A stretch of DNA of 27,228 bases from an uncultured Lachnospiraceae bacterium (lineage in GTDB: Bacteria > Bacillota > Clostridia > Lachnospirales > Lachnospiraceae): assembly GCA_937910785.1 (NCBI GenBank), contig CALDLG010000062.1, forward strand, positions 1-27,228. Reading direction: 5' to 3'. A program made the position numbers and the translations under genes. The notes under the pieces are model-generated. The model searched no databases and had not been told where the DNA came from. It was given only the letters and a program-made list of their open reading frames with translations. Position 1 is the stretch's first letter. The number at the start of each line of letters is the position of its first letter. This document shows positions 1 through 7,170 of this stretch, piece after piece.

Positions 1-755
1 CGATTTCTCAGTGTATTTCAGCCGTGCTGATCATTCGCTGTATGATGAAGGAACAGAGCAGTATTCATCTGGAGCTGTCGGCCCTGCGCGTGAATGGAGA
101 TAAGTTCAGAAGAATTCTGCAGATCGGGCTTCCGGCCAGTTTTCAGGGCATTCTGTTTTCCTTCTCCAATGTGATCATCCAGTCATCGGTCAATTCCTTC
201 GGAGCGGTGACCGTTGCGGGAAATTCGGCAGGAGCCAATATCGAGGGATTTGTATATGTGTCCATGAATGCATTCCATCAGGCGGCGATTTCGTTCACAA
301 GTCAGAACGTGGGGGCGGCGAAATATGAAAGAGTGAATAAAATTCTGTATACGGCGCAGCTGTGCGTGATCGTGGCGGGAGTCGTGTTCGGAAATCTGGC
401 GGTGCTTTTCGGATATCCGCTGCTTCGTATGTACACGACGAGTCCGGCGGTTATGGAAGCGGGAATGCGCAGAATGGAGGTTATATGCCGGTATTATGCG
501 CTCTGCGGGATGATGGATGTTATGGTCGGTTCCCTGAGGGGGCTTGGATATGCGGTCATGCCGATGATCGTATCTCTGGTAGGCGCCTGTGGACTTCGCC
601 TTTTCTGGATCTTTACCTTTTTCCGGATGGAGCAGTTTCATACGGTGACTTCTCTGTATCTGACCTACCCGGCCAGCTGGCTTCTGACCTTTCTGGCACA
701 TGTTGCCTGTTTTGTGATCGTTCGCCGTAAACTGGCAAAAAAATGGGGCGCATAG
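1..755 (+). CDS. MATE family efflux transporter, C-terminal part (5' end outside window)
   Basis: The reading frame is open from the first base with no stop, so the start lies upstream and about 250 C-terminal residues are visible. The product is strongly hydrophobic, with about six membrane segments separated by short basic loops, and ends in a basic tail. Segments such as LQIGLPASFQGILFSFSNV, the GFVYVSMNAFHQAAISFTSQN region and the GYAVMPMIVSLVGACGLRLFWI region match the second half of MATE (MatE/NorM/DinF-like) drug or metabolite antiporters of the cytoplasmic membrane. These use a Na+ or H+ gradient to expel substrates. The substrate cannot be read from sequence. The first ATG in the visible part is not a real start. 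The stop codon sits inside the loop of a GC-rich hairpin that appears to terminate the opposing degV transcript. Confidence 0.88.
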   Translation, partial: ISQCISAVLIIRCMMKEQSSIHLELSALRVNGDKFRRILQIGLPASFQGILFSFSNVIIQSSVNSFGAVTVAGNSAGANIEGFVYVSMNAFHQAAISFTSQNVGAAKYERVNKILYTAQLCVIVAGVVFGNLAVLFGYPLLRMYTTSPAVMEAGMRRMEVICRYYALCGMMDVMVGSLRGLGYAVMPMIVSLVGACGLRLFWIFTFFRMEQFHTVTSLYLTYPASWLLTFLAHVACFVIVRRKLAKKWGA

Positions 756-762
756 GCGCCCC
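737..762 (-). terminator. Intrinsic terminator of the minus-strand degV gene, overlapping the MATE stop codon
   Basis: GGGGCGC (745-751) and GCGCCCC (756-762) form a perfect 7-bp stem with a 4-base loop that contains the MATE stop codon. Read on the minus strand the stem is followed by ATTTTTTTG, the U-tract expected of a Rho-independent terminator for degV, which ends 57 bp upstream at 819. On the plus strand the stem is not followed by a T-run. Confidence 0.75.
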
Positions 763-797
763 GGCCGGGTGATAAAAGTTTCGATTAAGTCTTTTGT

Positions 798-832
798 AAT
801 TTCAGCCCTTTGAAATTTTCAGTTTTCTCTTT
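798..832 (+). terminator. Possible plus-strand terminator for the MATE gene
   Basis: AATTTCA (798-804) and TGAAATT (811-817) form a 7-bp AT-rich stem with a 6-base loop. T-rich sequence (TTCAGTTTTCTC) follows. The stem is weak, and its 3' side runs up to the degV stop codon, so this is only a candidate. Confidence 0.35.
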
Positions 833-1706
833 CTTTTCCCCAGAAAAACAGGGCGACGGTGCCGGGACCGGTATGGCTTCCGATCGTTGCGCCGATCGGA
901 TAAATAACGACTTTGCCGTTCAGCCTGGGAAAACGCTCTTCCACCAGAGCGGCAACCGCTTCGGCATCTTCCCTGCAGGCGGACTGGCTGATAAAGCATT
1001 TGCCGGAATATTCCCGGCCGTCCTGTGCGTTTGCCTCCATCTGTTCAACGATGCGTTCAATAACCTTCTTTTTGGTCCGAATCTTTTCCCGCGGAATAAG
1101 CCGGCCTTCAAAATTGACGTTTAAGAGCGGACAGATGCTGAGCACGGTTCCGATGAATCCGCTCGTTTTGGAGATTCTGCCTCCCCGGATGTAGAATGTC
1201 AGGTCGGTGGAAAAGAACCAGTGCTGCAGCATGCGTTTCCGTTCTTCAACCCAGTTGTGGAGGGCATCCAGTTCCATTCCGGCATCCCGCATGTCCGCAA
1301 GTGTTTCCATCAGCAGGCCGTATCCGCTGGATGCTGCGAGAGAATCAACAACGTATATTTTGCGCCGGGGATATTTTTCTGCCAGAGTGTCTCTGGCAAT
1401 GCAGGCGGAATTATAGGTTCCCGAAATACCGCTGGAAAGCGTAAGGTGAAGAATATCCCGGCCTTCTTTCAGCATTTCTTCAAAATATTCTTCATATTCC
1501 CCGATCGTGATCTGGGAAGTTTTCGTATCGGCGCCTTCGGACATTTTCCGATACAGTGTTTCGGGTGGAACGGATATGCCCATATCGTCAGGATAATCCT
1601 GGCCCGCCAGTTCAAAATGAAAACAGATATAACGGATCTGTCTCTGCTCAAAATGTTCTTTTGATAAATCGGCTGTCGAACAACAGCTCAGGTAATATTC
1701 TGTCAT
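819..1706 (-). CDS. DegV family fatty-acid-binding protein
   Basis: A 295-residue protein of normal DegV length (PF02645). Proteins of this family bind a fatty acid between two alpha/beta domains; in Firmicutes the related FakB proteins hand it to the kinase FakA, though many DegV paralogues have no proven role. Visible family signatures are TKTSQIT (about residues 61-67), LTLSSGISGTYNSA (88-101), the RGGRIS segment (about 173-178) and IGATIGSHTGPGT near the C-terminus. The start is supported by AGGAGG at 1712-1717, a few bases upstream of the ATG. No FakA-like kinase gene is in the window, so a FakB role is not shown. The gene is divergent from the chemoreceptor and convergent with the MATE gene. 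Confidence 0.9.
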   Translation of the reverse strand: MTEYYLSCCSTADLSKEHFEQRQIRYICFHFELAGQDYPDDMGISVPPETLYRKMSEGADTKTSQITIGEYEEYFEEMLKEGRDILHLTLSSGISGTYNSACIARDTLAEKYPRRKIYVVDSLAASSGYGLLMETLADMRDAGMELDALHNWVEERKRMLQHWFFSTDLTFYIRGGRISKTSGFIGTVLSICPLLNVNFEGRLIPREKIRTKKKVIERIVEQMEANAQDGREYSGKCFISQSACREDAEAVAALVEERFPRLNGKVVIYPIGATIGSHTGPGTVALFFWGKEREN

Positions 1707-1731
1707 GTAGTACCTCCTGTTCTGCTATTAG

Positions 1732-1760
1732 ATTCTAACATGACGAATCGGTGGATGCAA
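1732..1760 (-). promoter_or_regulatory. Sigma-A-type promoter of degV
   Basis: Read on the minus strand: TTGCAT (plus 1755-1760), 17-bp spacer, TAGAAT (plus 1732-1737). Spacing is optimal and both hexamers match the consensus at four or five positions. It lies back to back with the chemoreceptor promoter; the two -35 elements are 8 bp apart. Confidence 0.6.
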
Positions 1761-1768
1761 CGAAAATG

Positions 1769-1797
1769 TAGACGGGAATTCGGAAAGCGTGTATAAT
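1769..1797 (+). promoter_or_regulatory. Sigma-A-type promoter of the chemoreceptor gene
   Basis: TAGACG (1769-1774), 17-bp spacer, perfect TATAAT (1792-1797), about 35 bp before the ATG. It does not resemble the sigma-28 motility promoter often seen for chemoreceptors. Confidence 0.6.
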
Positions 1798-1833
1798 AGA
1801 ATCCGGCGGATGGGATGAATACGGGAGGAATAC

Positions 1834-3855
1834 ATGAGAACGATAAAGGGAAAGCTGATTGCGGCAATTTCGACGGTGGTGGTCCTGATCATGCTGATCA
1901 GCTCTGTCGGAAGCTATCTGATCGCAACCAGTGTGGTGAACAGGAAGGTAAGAGAACTGCAGTTTGGGAAAGCACGGGAAACGGCGGAGGAGATGAATGG
2001 CTGGCTTGCCGGGCAGACCGCATGGGTGGAGGAAAACGTCCATACTTATGAACTGAAAATGCAGCAGGATTCCTATGATGAAATAAAGAATTATCTTTCT
2101 GCCCGGCTTGCGTCGGCAGACAATGCCATTATGGATGCGTATTACGGGTTTGAAGACCATACGATGCTGATCATTAATTCGGAGGTGGGAAACGATTATG
2201 ACTGCTGTGAACGCGGCTGGTACAGACAGGCAAAGGAAGCGGGCGGCGTGATCGTAACAGATCCTTATGTAGACGCTTTTACGGGAAAGGTAGTCGTAAC
2301 GGTGGCGGCTCCCATGTATAATGAAGCGGGAGAATTTACCGGTGTGTGCGGTGCGGATATTATGACGACGGAGTTAGTCAGCGTGCTGGACGAGCTGGAG
2401 AAGAGCGAGGGCGGATACGGGTTTATTGTGGACAGTGCGGGGAACTTTGCAGCGCATCCCAATGAAGAATTTCTGCCGGGAGAAGATCGAAGGGCGGCGA
2501 TCGACGAAGTGGCGGACGGCGCGCTTTCGGGAGTTGCCCAAAAACTTTCGGAAGGACAGGGCGTTGTTCTGAGCAGGGATTATGACGGAGAACAGAAGTA
2601 TTTTGCCGTCGTGTCCATGCGGGACTTTGACTGGGCGGTCGGAGTCGTCATGCCAAAGGATATTGTTTTTCAGGAACTGAATCTGCTGGTGTTTACTTCC
2701 GTTTTAAACTGCGTGTTGGGAATGCTTTTGATCGTAGGCTGCGTGGTGCTTGCCGCGAACAGGCTGTTATCACCGATTGCGGATCTGAAACAGTTTGCGG
2801 GCGGTGATTTCCGGGAGGAGACGGACGGAGACGGCAGGAAAAAGAATAAAGTCGGCGAAGGCTTTAAGGATGAGCTGGAGGAGATTGAACACGCGACGAA
2901 ATCCGTTAGAAAGCAGATACGGGAATCCATTCTCGGTACGAAAGAGGAAGCGGCAGGCATTGAAAACATTGCTTCCGAGGCATACAGCAATATGGCGGAT
3001 TTGAATAATGGACTGGATGAGATGGATCAGCTGATCGAGGATGTCACGGGAAAGGCAAGAGAAGTTGCGGAGGTGACAAAGACTATCAGCTCTTCCAGTA
3101 CGGAATTCGGTATCGTAGTGGACGGCGTTTCACTGAAGGCGGCCGAAGCGGCCGAGGCTTCCGGCAAGATCAATGTACGGGCGGAAGGTCTGCTGCAGTC
3201 TACGACGGAAGCGAAGAGTCAGGCAAGCCTGATCTATCGTAAGGTGGAAAAGGAGTTAGAAAAAGCGCTTCTGGAAGTGGAGAGGATCGAAACGGTAAAG
3301 ACGCTTTCCCAGGAGATTTTAAGCATTGCCGCTCAGACGAATCTGATCGCGCTCAATGCGTCCATAGAGGCAGCAAGGGCCGGAGAAGCAGGAAGAGGCT
3401 TTGCGGTGGTGGCCGAAGAGGTCAGGAAGCTGGCGGAGGATTCCAAAATCGCAGTGGATAATATTCAGAAGGTTATCAACGGAGTAGTTGATTCCGTTAT
3501 GGCATTAAAGGAGAGCTCCGGAACGCTGTTAGCTTTCATGAAGGAGCATGTAATCGGCGATTATCACGCCATGCTGGATACGGCGAAGCAGTATAAGGAG
3601 GATGCGGTATTCTATGACGGTATTGCGGTGGATCTGGGAGCCTCCGCACAGCAGATGGGAGCCTCCGTCGAAGAAATGCTGGCAGCGCTGCAGACCGTTA
3701 CGGAGATGAACGAGGCGATGGTACAGGATATCGGGAACGTGGCCTCGGCCATGCGGGATACGAACGTCAGCTCCGAAGAGATTCTGCGCCAGATGGCGAT
3801 CTTAGAGCGCAGCAGCCGTTCTCTCCGGGCGATCGTAAATAGTTTTAAGATCTGA
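1834..3855 (+). CDS. Methyl-accepting chemotaxis protein, dCache type, probable amino-acid sensor
   Basis: 673 residues with classical chemoreceptor layout: transmembrane helix 8-31, extracellular dCache domain about 38-275, second transmembrane helix about 284-308, a short HAMP-like linker, then a long coiled-coil signalling domain. The hairpin tip is visible at 498-523 (AAQTNLIALNASIEAARAGE followed by AGRGF), the site that contacts CheA/CheW. In the dCache domain Y122, R127, W129 and Y130 have the spacing Y-x4-R-x-W-Y, followed by an Asp at 175. This resembles the published dCache amino-acid-binding motif (dCache_1AA), so an amino-acid ligand is likely. GGGAGG lies 6 bases before the ATG. 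No flagellar or other che genes are nearby. The stop overlaps the 3' end of a convergent amino-acid symporter gene. Confidence 0.93.
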   Translation: MRTIKGKLIAAISTVVVLIMLISSVGSYLIATSVVNRKVRELQFGKARETAEEMNGWLAGQTAWVEENVHTYELKMQQDSYDEIKNYLSARLASADNAIMDAYYGFEDHTMLIINSEVGNDYDCCERGWYRQAKEAGGVIVTDPYVDAFTGKVVVTVAAPMYNEAGEFTGVCGADIMTTELVSVLDELEKSEGGYGFIVDSAGNFAAHPNEEFLPGEDRRAAIDEVADGALSGVAQKLSEGQGVVLSRDYDGEQKYFAVVSMRDFDWAVGVVMPKDIVFQELNLLVFTSVLNCVLGMLLIVGCVVLAANRLLSPIADLKQFAGGDFREETDGDGRKKNKVGEGFKDELEEIEHATKSVRKQIRESILGTKEEAAGIENIASEAYSNMADLNNGLDEMDQLIEDVTGKAREVAEVTKTISSSSTEFGIVVDGVSLKAAEAAEASGKINVRAEGLLQSTTEAKSQASLIYRKVEKELEKALLEVERIETVKTLSQEILSIAAQTNLIALNASIEAARAGEAGRGFAVVAEEVRKLAEDSKIAVDNIQKVINGVVDSVMALKESSGTLLAFMKEHVIGDYHAMLDTAKQYKEDAVFYDGIAVDLGASAQQMGASVEEMLAALQTVTEMNEAMVQDIGNVASAMRDTNVSSEEILRQMAILERSSRSLRAIVNSFKI

Positions 3856-5143
3856 TGTGGCGACGCAGTAAAAAAAGCGCAAGAATGTTTGGAACAACCA
3901 TGAAGCCGTTGATCAGGTCAGTGCATTCCCAGACGAGATTCATCGGAATGATGGCGCCAAGATAGATCATCAGAATATAGCATAGTTTGTAATACGGAAT
4001 ACCTTTGTTTCCCACGAGGTATTCCGTTGCCTTTTCTCCGAAATAAGACCATCCGATCAGCGTTGTCACGGCGAAGGCGATCAGCGAGACCGTCAGGAAA
4101 GCATCCCCCACATATGGAAGGTGAGTAAAGGCGGCCGAGGTCAGCCCCGTGGAAGGGATGCCCTGTACGGAGGCCGGATCATAGAGCATATTGGCGACGA
4201 TGACAATACCGGTGATAAGACACATCACCACGGTATCCCAGAAAACGGCGGTCATGGAAACATAGGCCTGGTGTCTGGGGTCCCTGACGTCGGAGGCCGC
4301 TGCCGCGATGGCGGAAGTGCCGATGCCGGCTTCGTTGGTAAAAAGACCTCTGGCGATGCCATAGCGCAGGGACATCTGGATGGTGGAACCGATAAAGCCT
4401 CCCGCAGCGGATGACAGCGAAAAGGCGTCTTTAACGATCATGAGGCAGGCTTCCGGAAGCTGTTTGTAATAGAGGCAGAGGAGCAGGAAGCAGCCAAGCA
4501 GATAAATAAAGCTGATGGCCGGAACAACCCGTTCGCAGAGGTTTCCGATGGCTTTTACGCCGCCCAGAATGACGGTGCCGGTGATGACTGCGAGCAGGAT
4601 GCCGATCAAATGAGGCGACAGGCGGAAGGACAGCGTGGCAGCCTGTGTTGCGGAATTGGCCTGTGTTGCGCAGCCCGCTCCGAAGGCCGCGATCAGGGTG
4701 CAGAGCGCGTAAAAGGAACCCAGCACTTTGTTATGTAAACCATTCCGCAGAACATACATGGGCCCGCCGATATAGGCGCCGTCTTCCCGGCGGCTGCGGA
4801 ACAAAACGCTTAAATAGCATTCCGCATAGGCGGTTGCCATGCCGAGAATGCCGGTGATCCAGCACCAGAAAACCGCCCCGGCTCCGCCGAGCGCAACGGC
4901 GGTCGAAACGCCGATGATATTTCCGGTGCCGAGCGTGGCGGCAAGTGTGGTGGCGAGGGCTGAAAAAGGAGACAGATTGCTGCCGCCGGTATCTTCCATG
5001 CCGAGAGAAAGGCGTATGGCATAAAAAATTCTGCGCTGGGGCAGATGCAGTTTGCAGGTGAAATAAAGATGGGTGCCCATCAGGATGATAAGAAGGGGAA
5101 GACCCCAGATAAAATTGTTTGCTTCCTGAATGATCCGTAACAT
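3845..5143 (-). CDS. Alanine/glycine:cation symporter (AGCS) family protein
   Basis: A 432-residue polytopic membrane protein of the AGCS family (PF01235), close to the usual 440-480 residues, with about ten or eleven hydrophobic segments. Family signatures are ATLGTGNIIGVSTAVALGGAG near residue 70-90 and the highly conserved GLFTNEAGIGTS segment around 265-277. Members import alanine, glycine or related small amino acids with Na+ or H+. The exact substrate cannot be assigned here. The start is supported by AAAGGATG a few bases before the ATG. The 3' end overlaps the chemoreceptor gene by 11 bp tail-to-tail, leaving no room for a conventional terminator between them. Confidence 0.93.
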   Translation of the reverse strand: MLRIIQEANNFIWGLPLLIILMGTHLYFTCKLHLPQRRIFYAIRLSLGMEDTGGSNLSPFSALATTLAATLGTGNIIGVSTAVALGGAGAVFWCWITGILGMATAYAECYLSVLFRSRREDGAYIGGPMYVLRNGLHNKVLGSFYALCTLIAAFGAGCATQANSATQAATLSFRLSPHLIGILLAVITGTVILGGVKAIGNLCERVVPAISFIYLLGCFLLLCLYYKQLPEACLMIVKDAFSLSSAAGGFIGSTIQMSLRYGIARGLFTNEAGIGTSAIAAAASDVRDPRHQAYVSMTAVFWDTVVMCLITGIVIVANMLYDPASVQGIPSTGLTSAAFTHLPYVGDAFLTVSLIAFAVTTLIGWSYFGEKATEYLVGNKGIPYYKLCYILMIYLGAIIPMNLVWECTDLINGFMVVPNILALFLLRRHIRS

Positions 5144-5157
5144 GATACATCCTTTTC

Positions 5158-5192
5158 CCGGATCGATCCGGCAGGCCGGAGCCGGTCCTTTT
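5158..5192 (-). other. GC-rich inverted repeats in the symporter leader
   Basis: A perfect 14-bp palindrome CCGGATCGATCCGG (5158-5171) overlaps a second potential stem pairing GGATCCGGC-type and GCCGGTCC sequence (about 5165-5188, one bulge). It lies directly upstream of the symporter ribosome binding site. Read on the plus strand it is followed by TTTTGTTATTTTATTT, so it could also act as a plus-strand terminator, although no plus-strand gene precedes it closely. It may be a leader hairpin, an operator or a terminator; the sequence alone does not decide. Confidence 0.35.
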
Positions 5193-5242
5193 GTTATTTT
5201 ATTTATATGGAAAATGTTCTGAAAAAAGAACTATGGAAGAGC

Positions 5243-5270
5243 TTTCAGAAAACAGATATTATGATATAAT
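5243..5270 (+). promoter_or_regulatory. Extended -10 promoter ahead of the small hypothetical gene and trk cluster
   Basis: TGATATAAT (5262-5270) is a perfect -10 with the TGn extension. A weak -35-like TTTCAG lies at 5243-5248 with 16-bp spacing. It is 63 bp before the ATG at 5334. Confidence 0.5.
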
Positions 5271-5333
5271 GAGCGGAGAGGAAAAACAGGCGGCTGCGCA
5301 GGCAGCCTGGCAGGAAAGTCGGAGAAATACGAT

Positions 5334-5717
5334 ATGGACAGACAGACATTTGATGCGGCGGAAAAATGGGCAAGGGCTTTGTGTTTCTATGCGGGAGAGG
5401 GACAGGCGTTTTTTGAACGGTTCTTTCGGGAGCTGTGCGCGTCGCAGCCCGTTTACCGGGAATTCATTTATTATCTGGAGAACCGGGACTTTTTGTGTGA
5501 ATATCAGATTTCGGGTTATACGATCGTGGATATTATGGTCTGGCAGATGGATCATTTTAAGGCGCAGCTCGACAGAGGGCATGATGATATGAAGCAGAAC
5601 GGGGACAAAATGCTTCTGATGGCCTTTGATACGATGCTCAAAATGGAAAAGCAGCCGGAAAAATATATTTCTCTGATGCAGTCCGAAACGGGTACGGATT
5701 ATCCGGAAAAATATTAG
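5334..5717 (+). CDS. Conserved hypothetical protein, 127 residues
   Basis: I do not recognise a named family. The product is a soluble, acidic to neutral, helix-rich protein with many aromatic residues (FYAGEGQAFFERFFREL, ENRDFLCEYQISGYTIVDIM) and no signal peptide or membrane segment. The reading frame looks like a genuine small cytosolic protein: amphipathic helices, no low-complexity runs and a promoter upstream. The overlapping frame at 5191-5592 is rich in Arg and Cys and lacks such structure, so it was judged a shadow. GGAG lies about 8 bases before the chosen ATG. The gene is 82 bp upstream of trkA in the same orientation and may be co-transcribed with it, so a role linked to potassium uptake is possible but unproven. 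Confidence 0.65.
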   Translation: MDRQTFDAAEKWARALCFYAGEGQAFFERFFRELCASQPVYREFIYYLENRDFLCEYQISGYTIVDIMVWQMDHFKAQLDRGHDDMKQNGDKMLLMAFDTMLKMEKQPEKYISLMQSETGTDYPEKY

Positions 5718-5799
5718 TGTGAAGAGAATTTTTACGTTCACGCCGGAGGGCGGCATGGAGGTCAGTAAGGGATTATAGAGGCGGAAAGGGTACGGAGTA

Positions 5800-7155
5800 A
5801 TGCAGATTATTATCGTAGGATGTGGAAATGTAGGGGCGACACTGGCGGAACAGCTCAGTTCGGAAGGTCATAATATTGCGGTGATCGATATGAACAGGCA
5901 GAAACTGCAGAATCTGAGCAACAGCTATGACGTAATGGGCGTGAACGGAAACGGCGTCAGTTTTGCGGTGCAGAAGGAGGCGGGCGTGGAACAGGCCCAT
6001 CTGTTGATCGCGGTAACGGGTTCCGATGAAGTAAATCTGTTATGCTGTCTGATTGCCAGAAAGACGGGCGGATGCCATACGATCGCCAGAGTCAGGAATC
6101 CGATTTATAACATGGAGATCAATTATATTAAAGAGGAACTCGGCCTTTCGATGGTTATTAACCCGGAGCTCGCGGCGGCTGCTGAGATGGCAAGACTGCT
6201 TAAATTTCCATCTGCGATTACGATCGATACGTTTACAAAGGGAAGAGTCGAGGTCGTAAAATATCGTGTGGGAGAAGAATCCGTTCTCTGCGATCAGTCT
6301 CTGCAGCAGATCAAGAGCAGGCTCAAAGCGGATATTCTGATCTGCACGGTGGAACGGGGAGAGGATGTTTATATTCCCGGCGGTAACTTTATTATCCGGG
6401 CAAAGGATGAAATTTCCATTATCGGGACGCCGCAGAAAACCCTTGCCTTTTTTAAGAAGCTGGGAGCGACCGTGACAAGAGCCAGAAACGCCATGATCGT
6501 AGGCGGAGGCAAGACTGCCTATTATCTGGCGAGACAGCTGATGGATATGGGAATTCAGATCAAGATCATCGAGCTGAACAAGACAAGATGCGAGGAATTG
6601 AGTGAGCTTCTGCCAAAGGCGACGATTATCCAGGGGGACGGAACGGACCGGAATCTGCTGATGCAGGAAGGGCTGATGCAGGCGGAGGCCTTTGTTGCCA
6701 TGACGAATGTGGATGAAGAGAATATTATGCTTTCCCTGTTCGCGAAAAGCGTATCGAAGGCGAAGCTGATTACCCATGTACACAGGATTTCTTATGATGA
6801 AATCATCGACAGTCTGGATCTTGGAAGCGTCATCTATCCGAAATATCTGACGGCCGAAAATATCATCAAATATGTCCGGGCGATGGATAATTCGCTGGGA
6901 AGCAATATTGAGACGCTGTACCGTCTGAACGATAACCGGGTGGAGGCGCTGGAGTTCTGTGTGAAGGAAGATTCTCCCGTGATCGGCGTTCAGCTTCAGA
7001 ATCTGCCGATCAGGCCGAATATGCTGATCTGTTCGATCAATCACAGGGGAAGCATCAGCATTCCGGGAGGCCAGAGTGTGATCCGGGCGGGCGATATGGT
7101 CATCGTGGTGACGACCAATACAGGGCTGAATGATATCAAGGATATTTTGAAATAA
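5800..7155 (+). CDS. trkA: Trk potassium uptake system regulatory subunit TrkA
   Basis: 451 residues, the normal size of a duplicated TrkA. The order is RCK_N (about 1-130), RCK_C (about 135-215), second RCK_N (about 230-345) and second RCK_C (about 365-451). The first Rossmann fold has GCGNVG at 7-12 and an acidic D30 after beta-2, typical of NAD(H) binding. The second has GGGKTA at 235-240, in which the third glycine is replaced, and E258. TrkA forms a cytosolic gating ring on TrkH and controls K+ flux in response to nucleotides; RCK_C domains of Gram-positive relatives can bind c-di-AMP. GGAG lies 6 bases before the ATG. trkH follows after 15 bp, so the two form one operon. Confidence 0.95.
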   Translation: MQIIIVGCGNVGATLAEQLSSEGHNIAVIDMNRQKLQNLSNSYDVMGVNGNGVSFAVQKEAGVEQAHLLIAVTGSDEVNLLCCLIARKTGGCHTIARVRNPIYNMEINYIKEELGLSMVINPELAAAAEMARLLKFPSAITIDTFTKGRVEVVKYRVGEESVLCDQSLQQIKSRLKADILICTVERGEDVYIPGGNFIIRAKDEISIIGTPQKTLAFFKKLGATVTRARNAMIVGGGKTAYYLARQLMDMGIQIKIIELNKTRCEELSELLPKATIIQGDGTDRNLLMQEGLMQAEAFVAMTNVDEENIMLSLFAKSVSKAKLITHVHRISYDEIIDSLDLGSVIYPKYLTAENIIKYVRAMDNSLGSNIETLYRLNDNRVEALEFCVKEDSPVIGVQLQNLPIRPNMLICSINHRGSISIPGGQSVIRAGDMVIVVTTNTGLNDIKDILK

Positions 7156-7170
7156 AAGGGGAGCGCATAC

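Noticed and set aside
5191..5592. 133-codon frame overlapping the small hypothetical gene
   Set aside because: It has no ribosome binding site, is Arg/Cys/Trp-rich without plausible structure, and begins before the promoter of the better frame at 5334-5717.
5719..5778. 19-codon GTG-started frame between the hypothetical gene and trkA
   Set aside because: There is no ribosome binding site and no recognisable peptide; a short frame of this size is expected by chance.
6040..7044. 334-codon open frame on the minus strand inside trkA
   Set aside because: Antisense to a clear TrkA gene; composition (His, Arg, Gln-rich) is a mirror of plus-strand codon bias.
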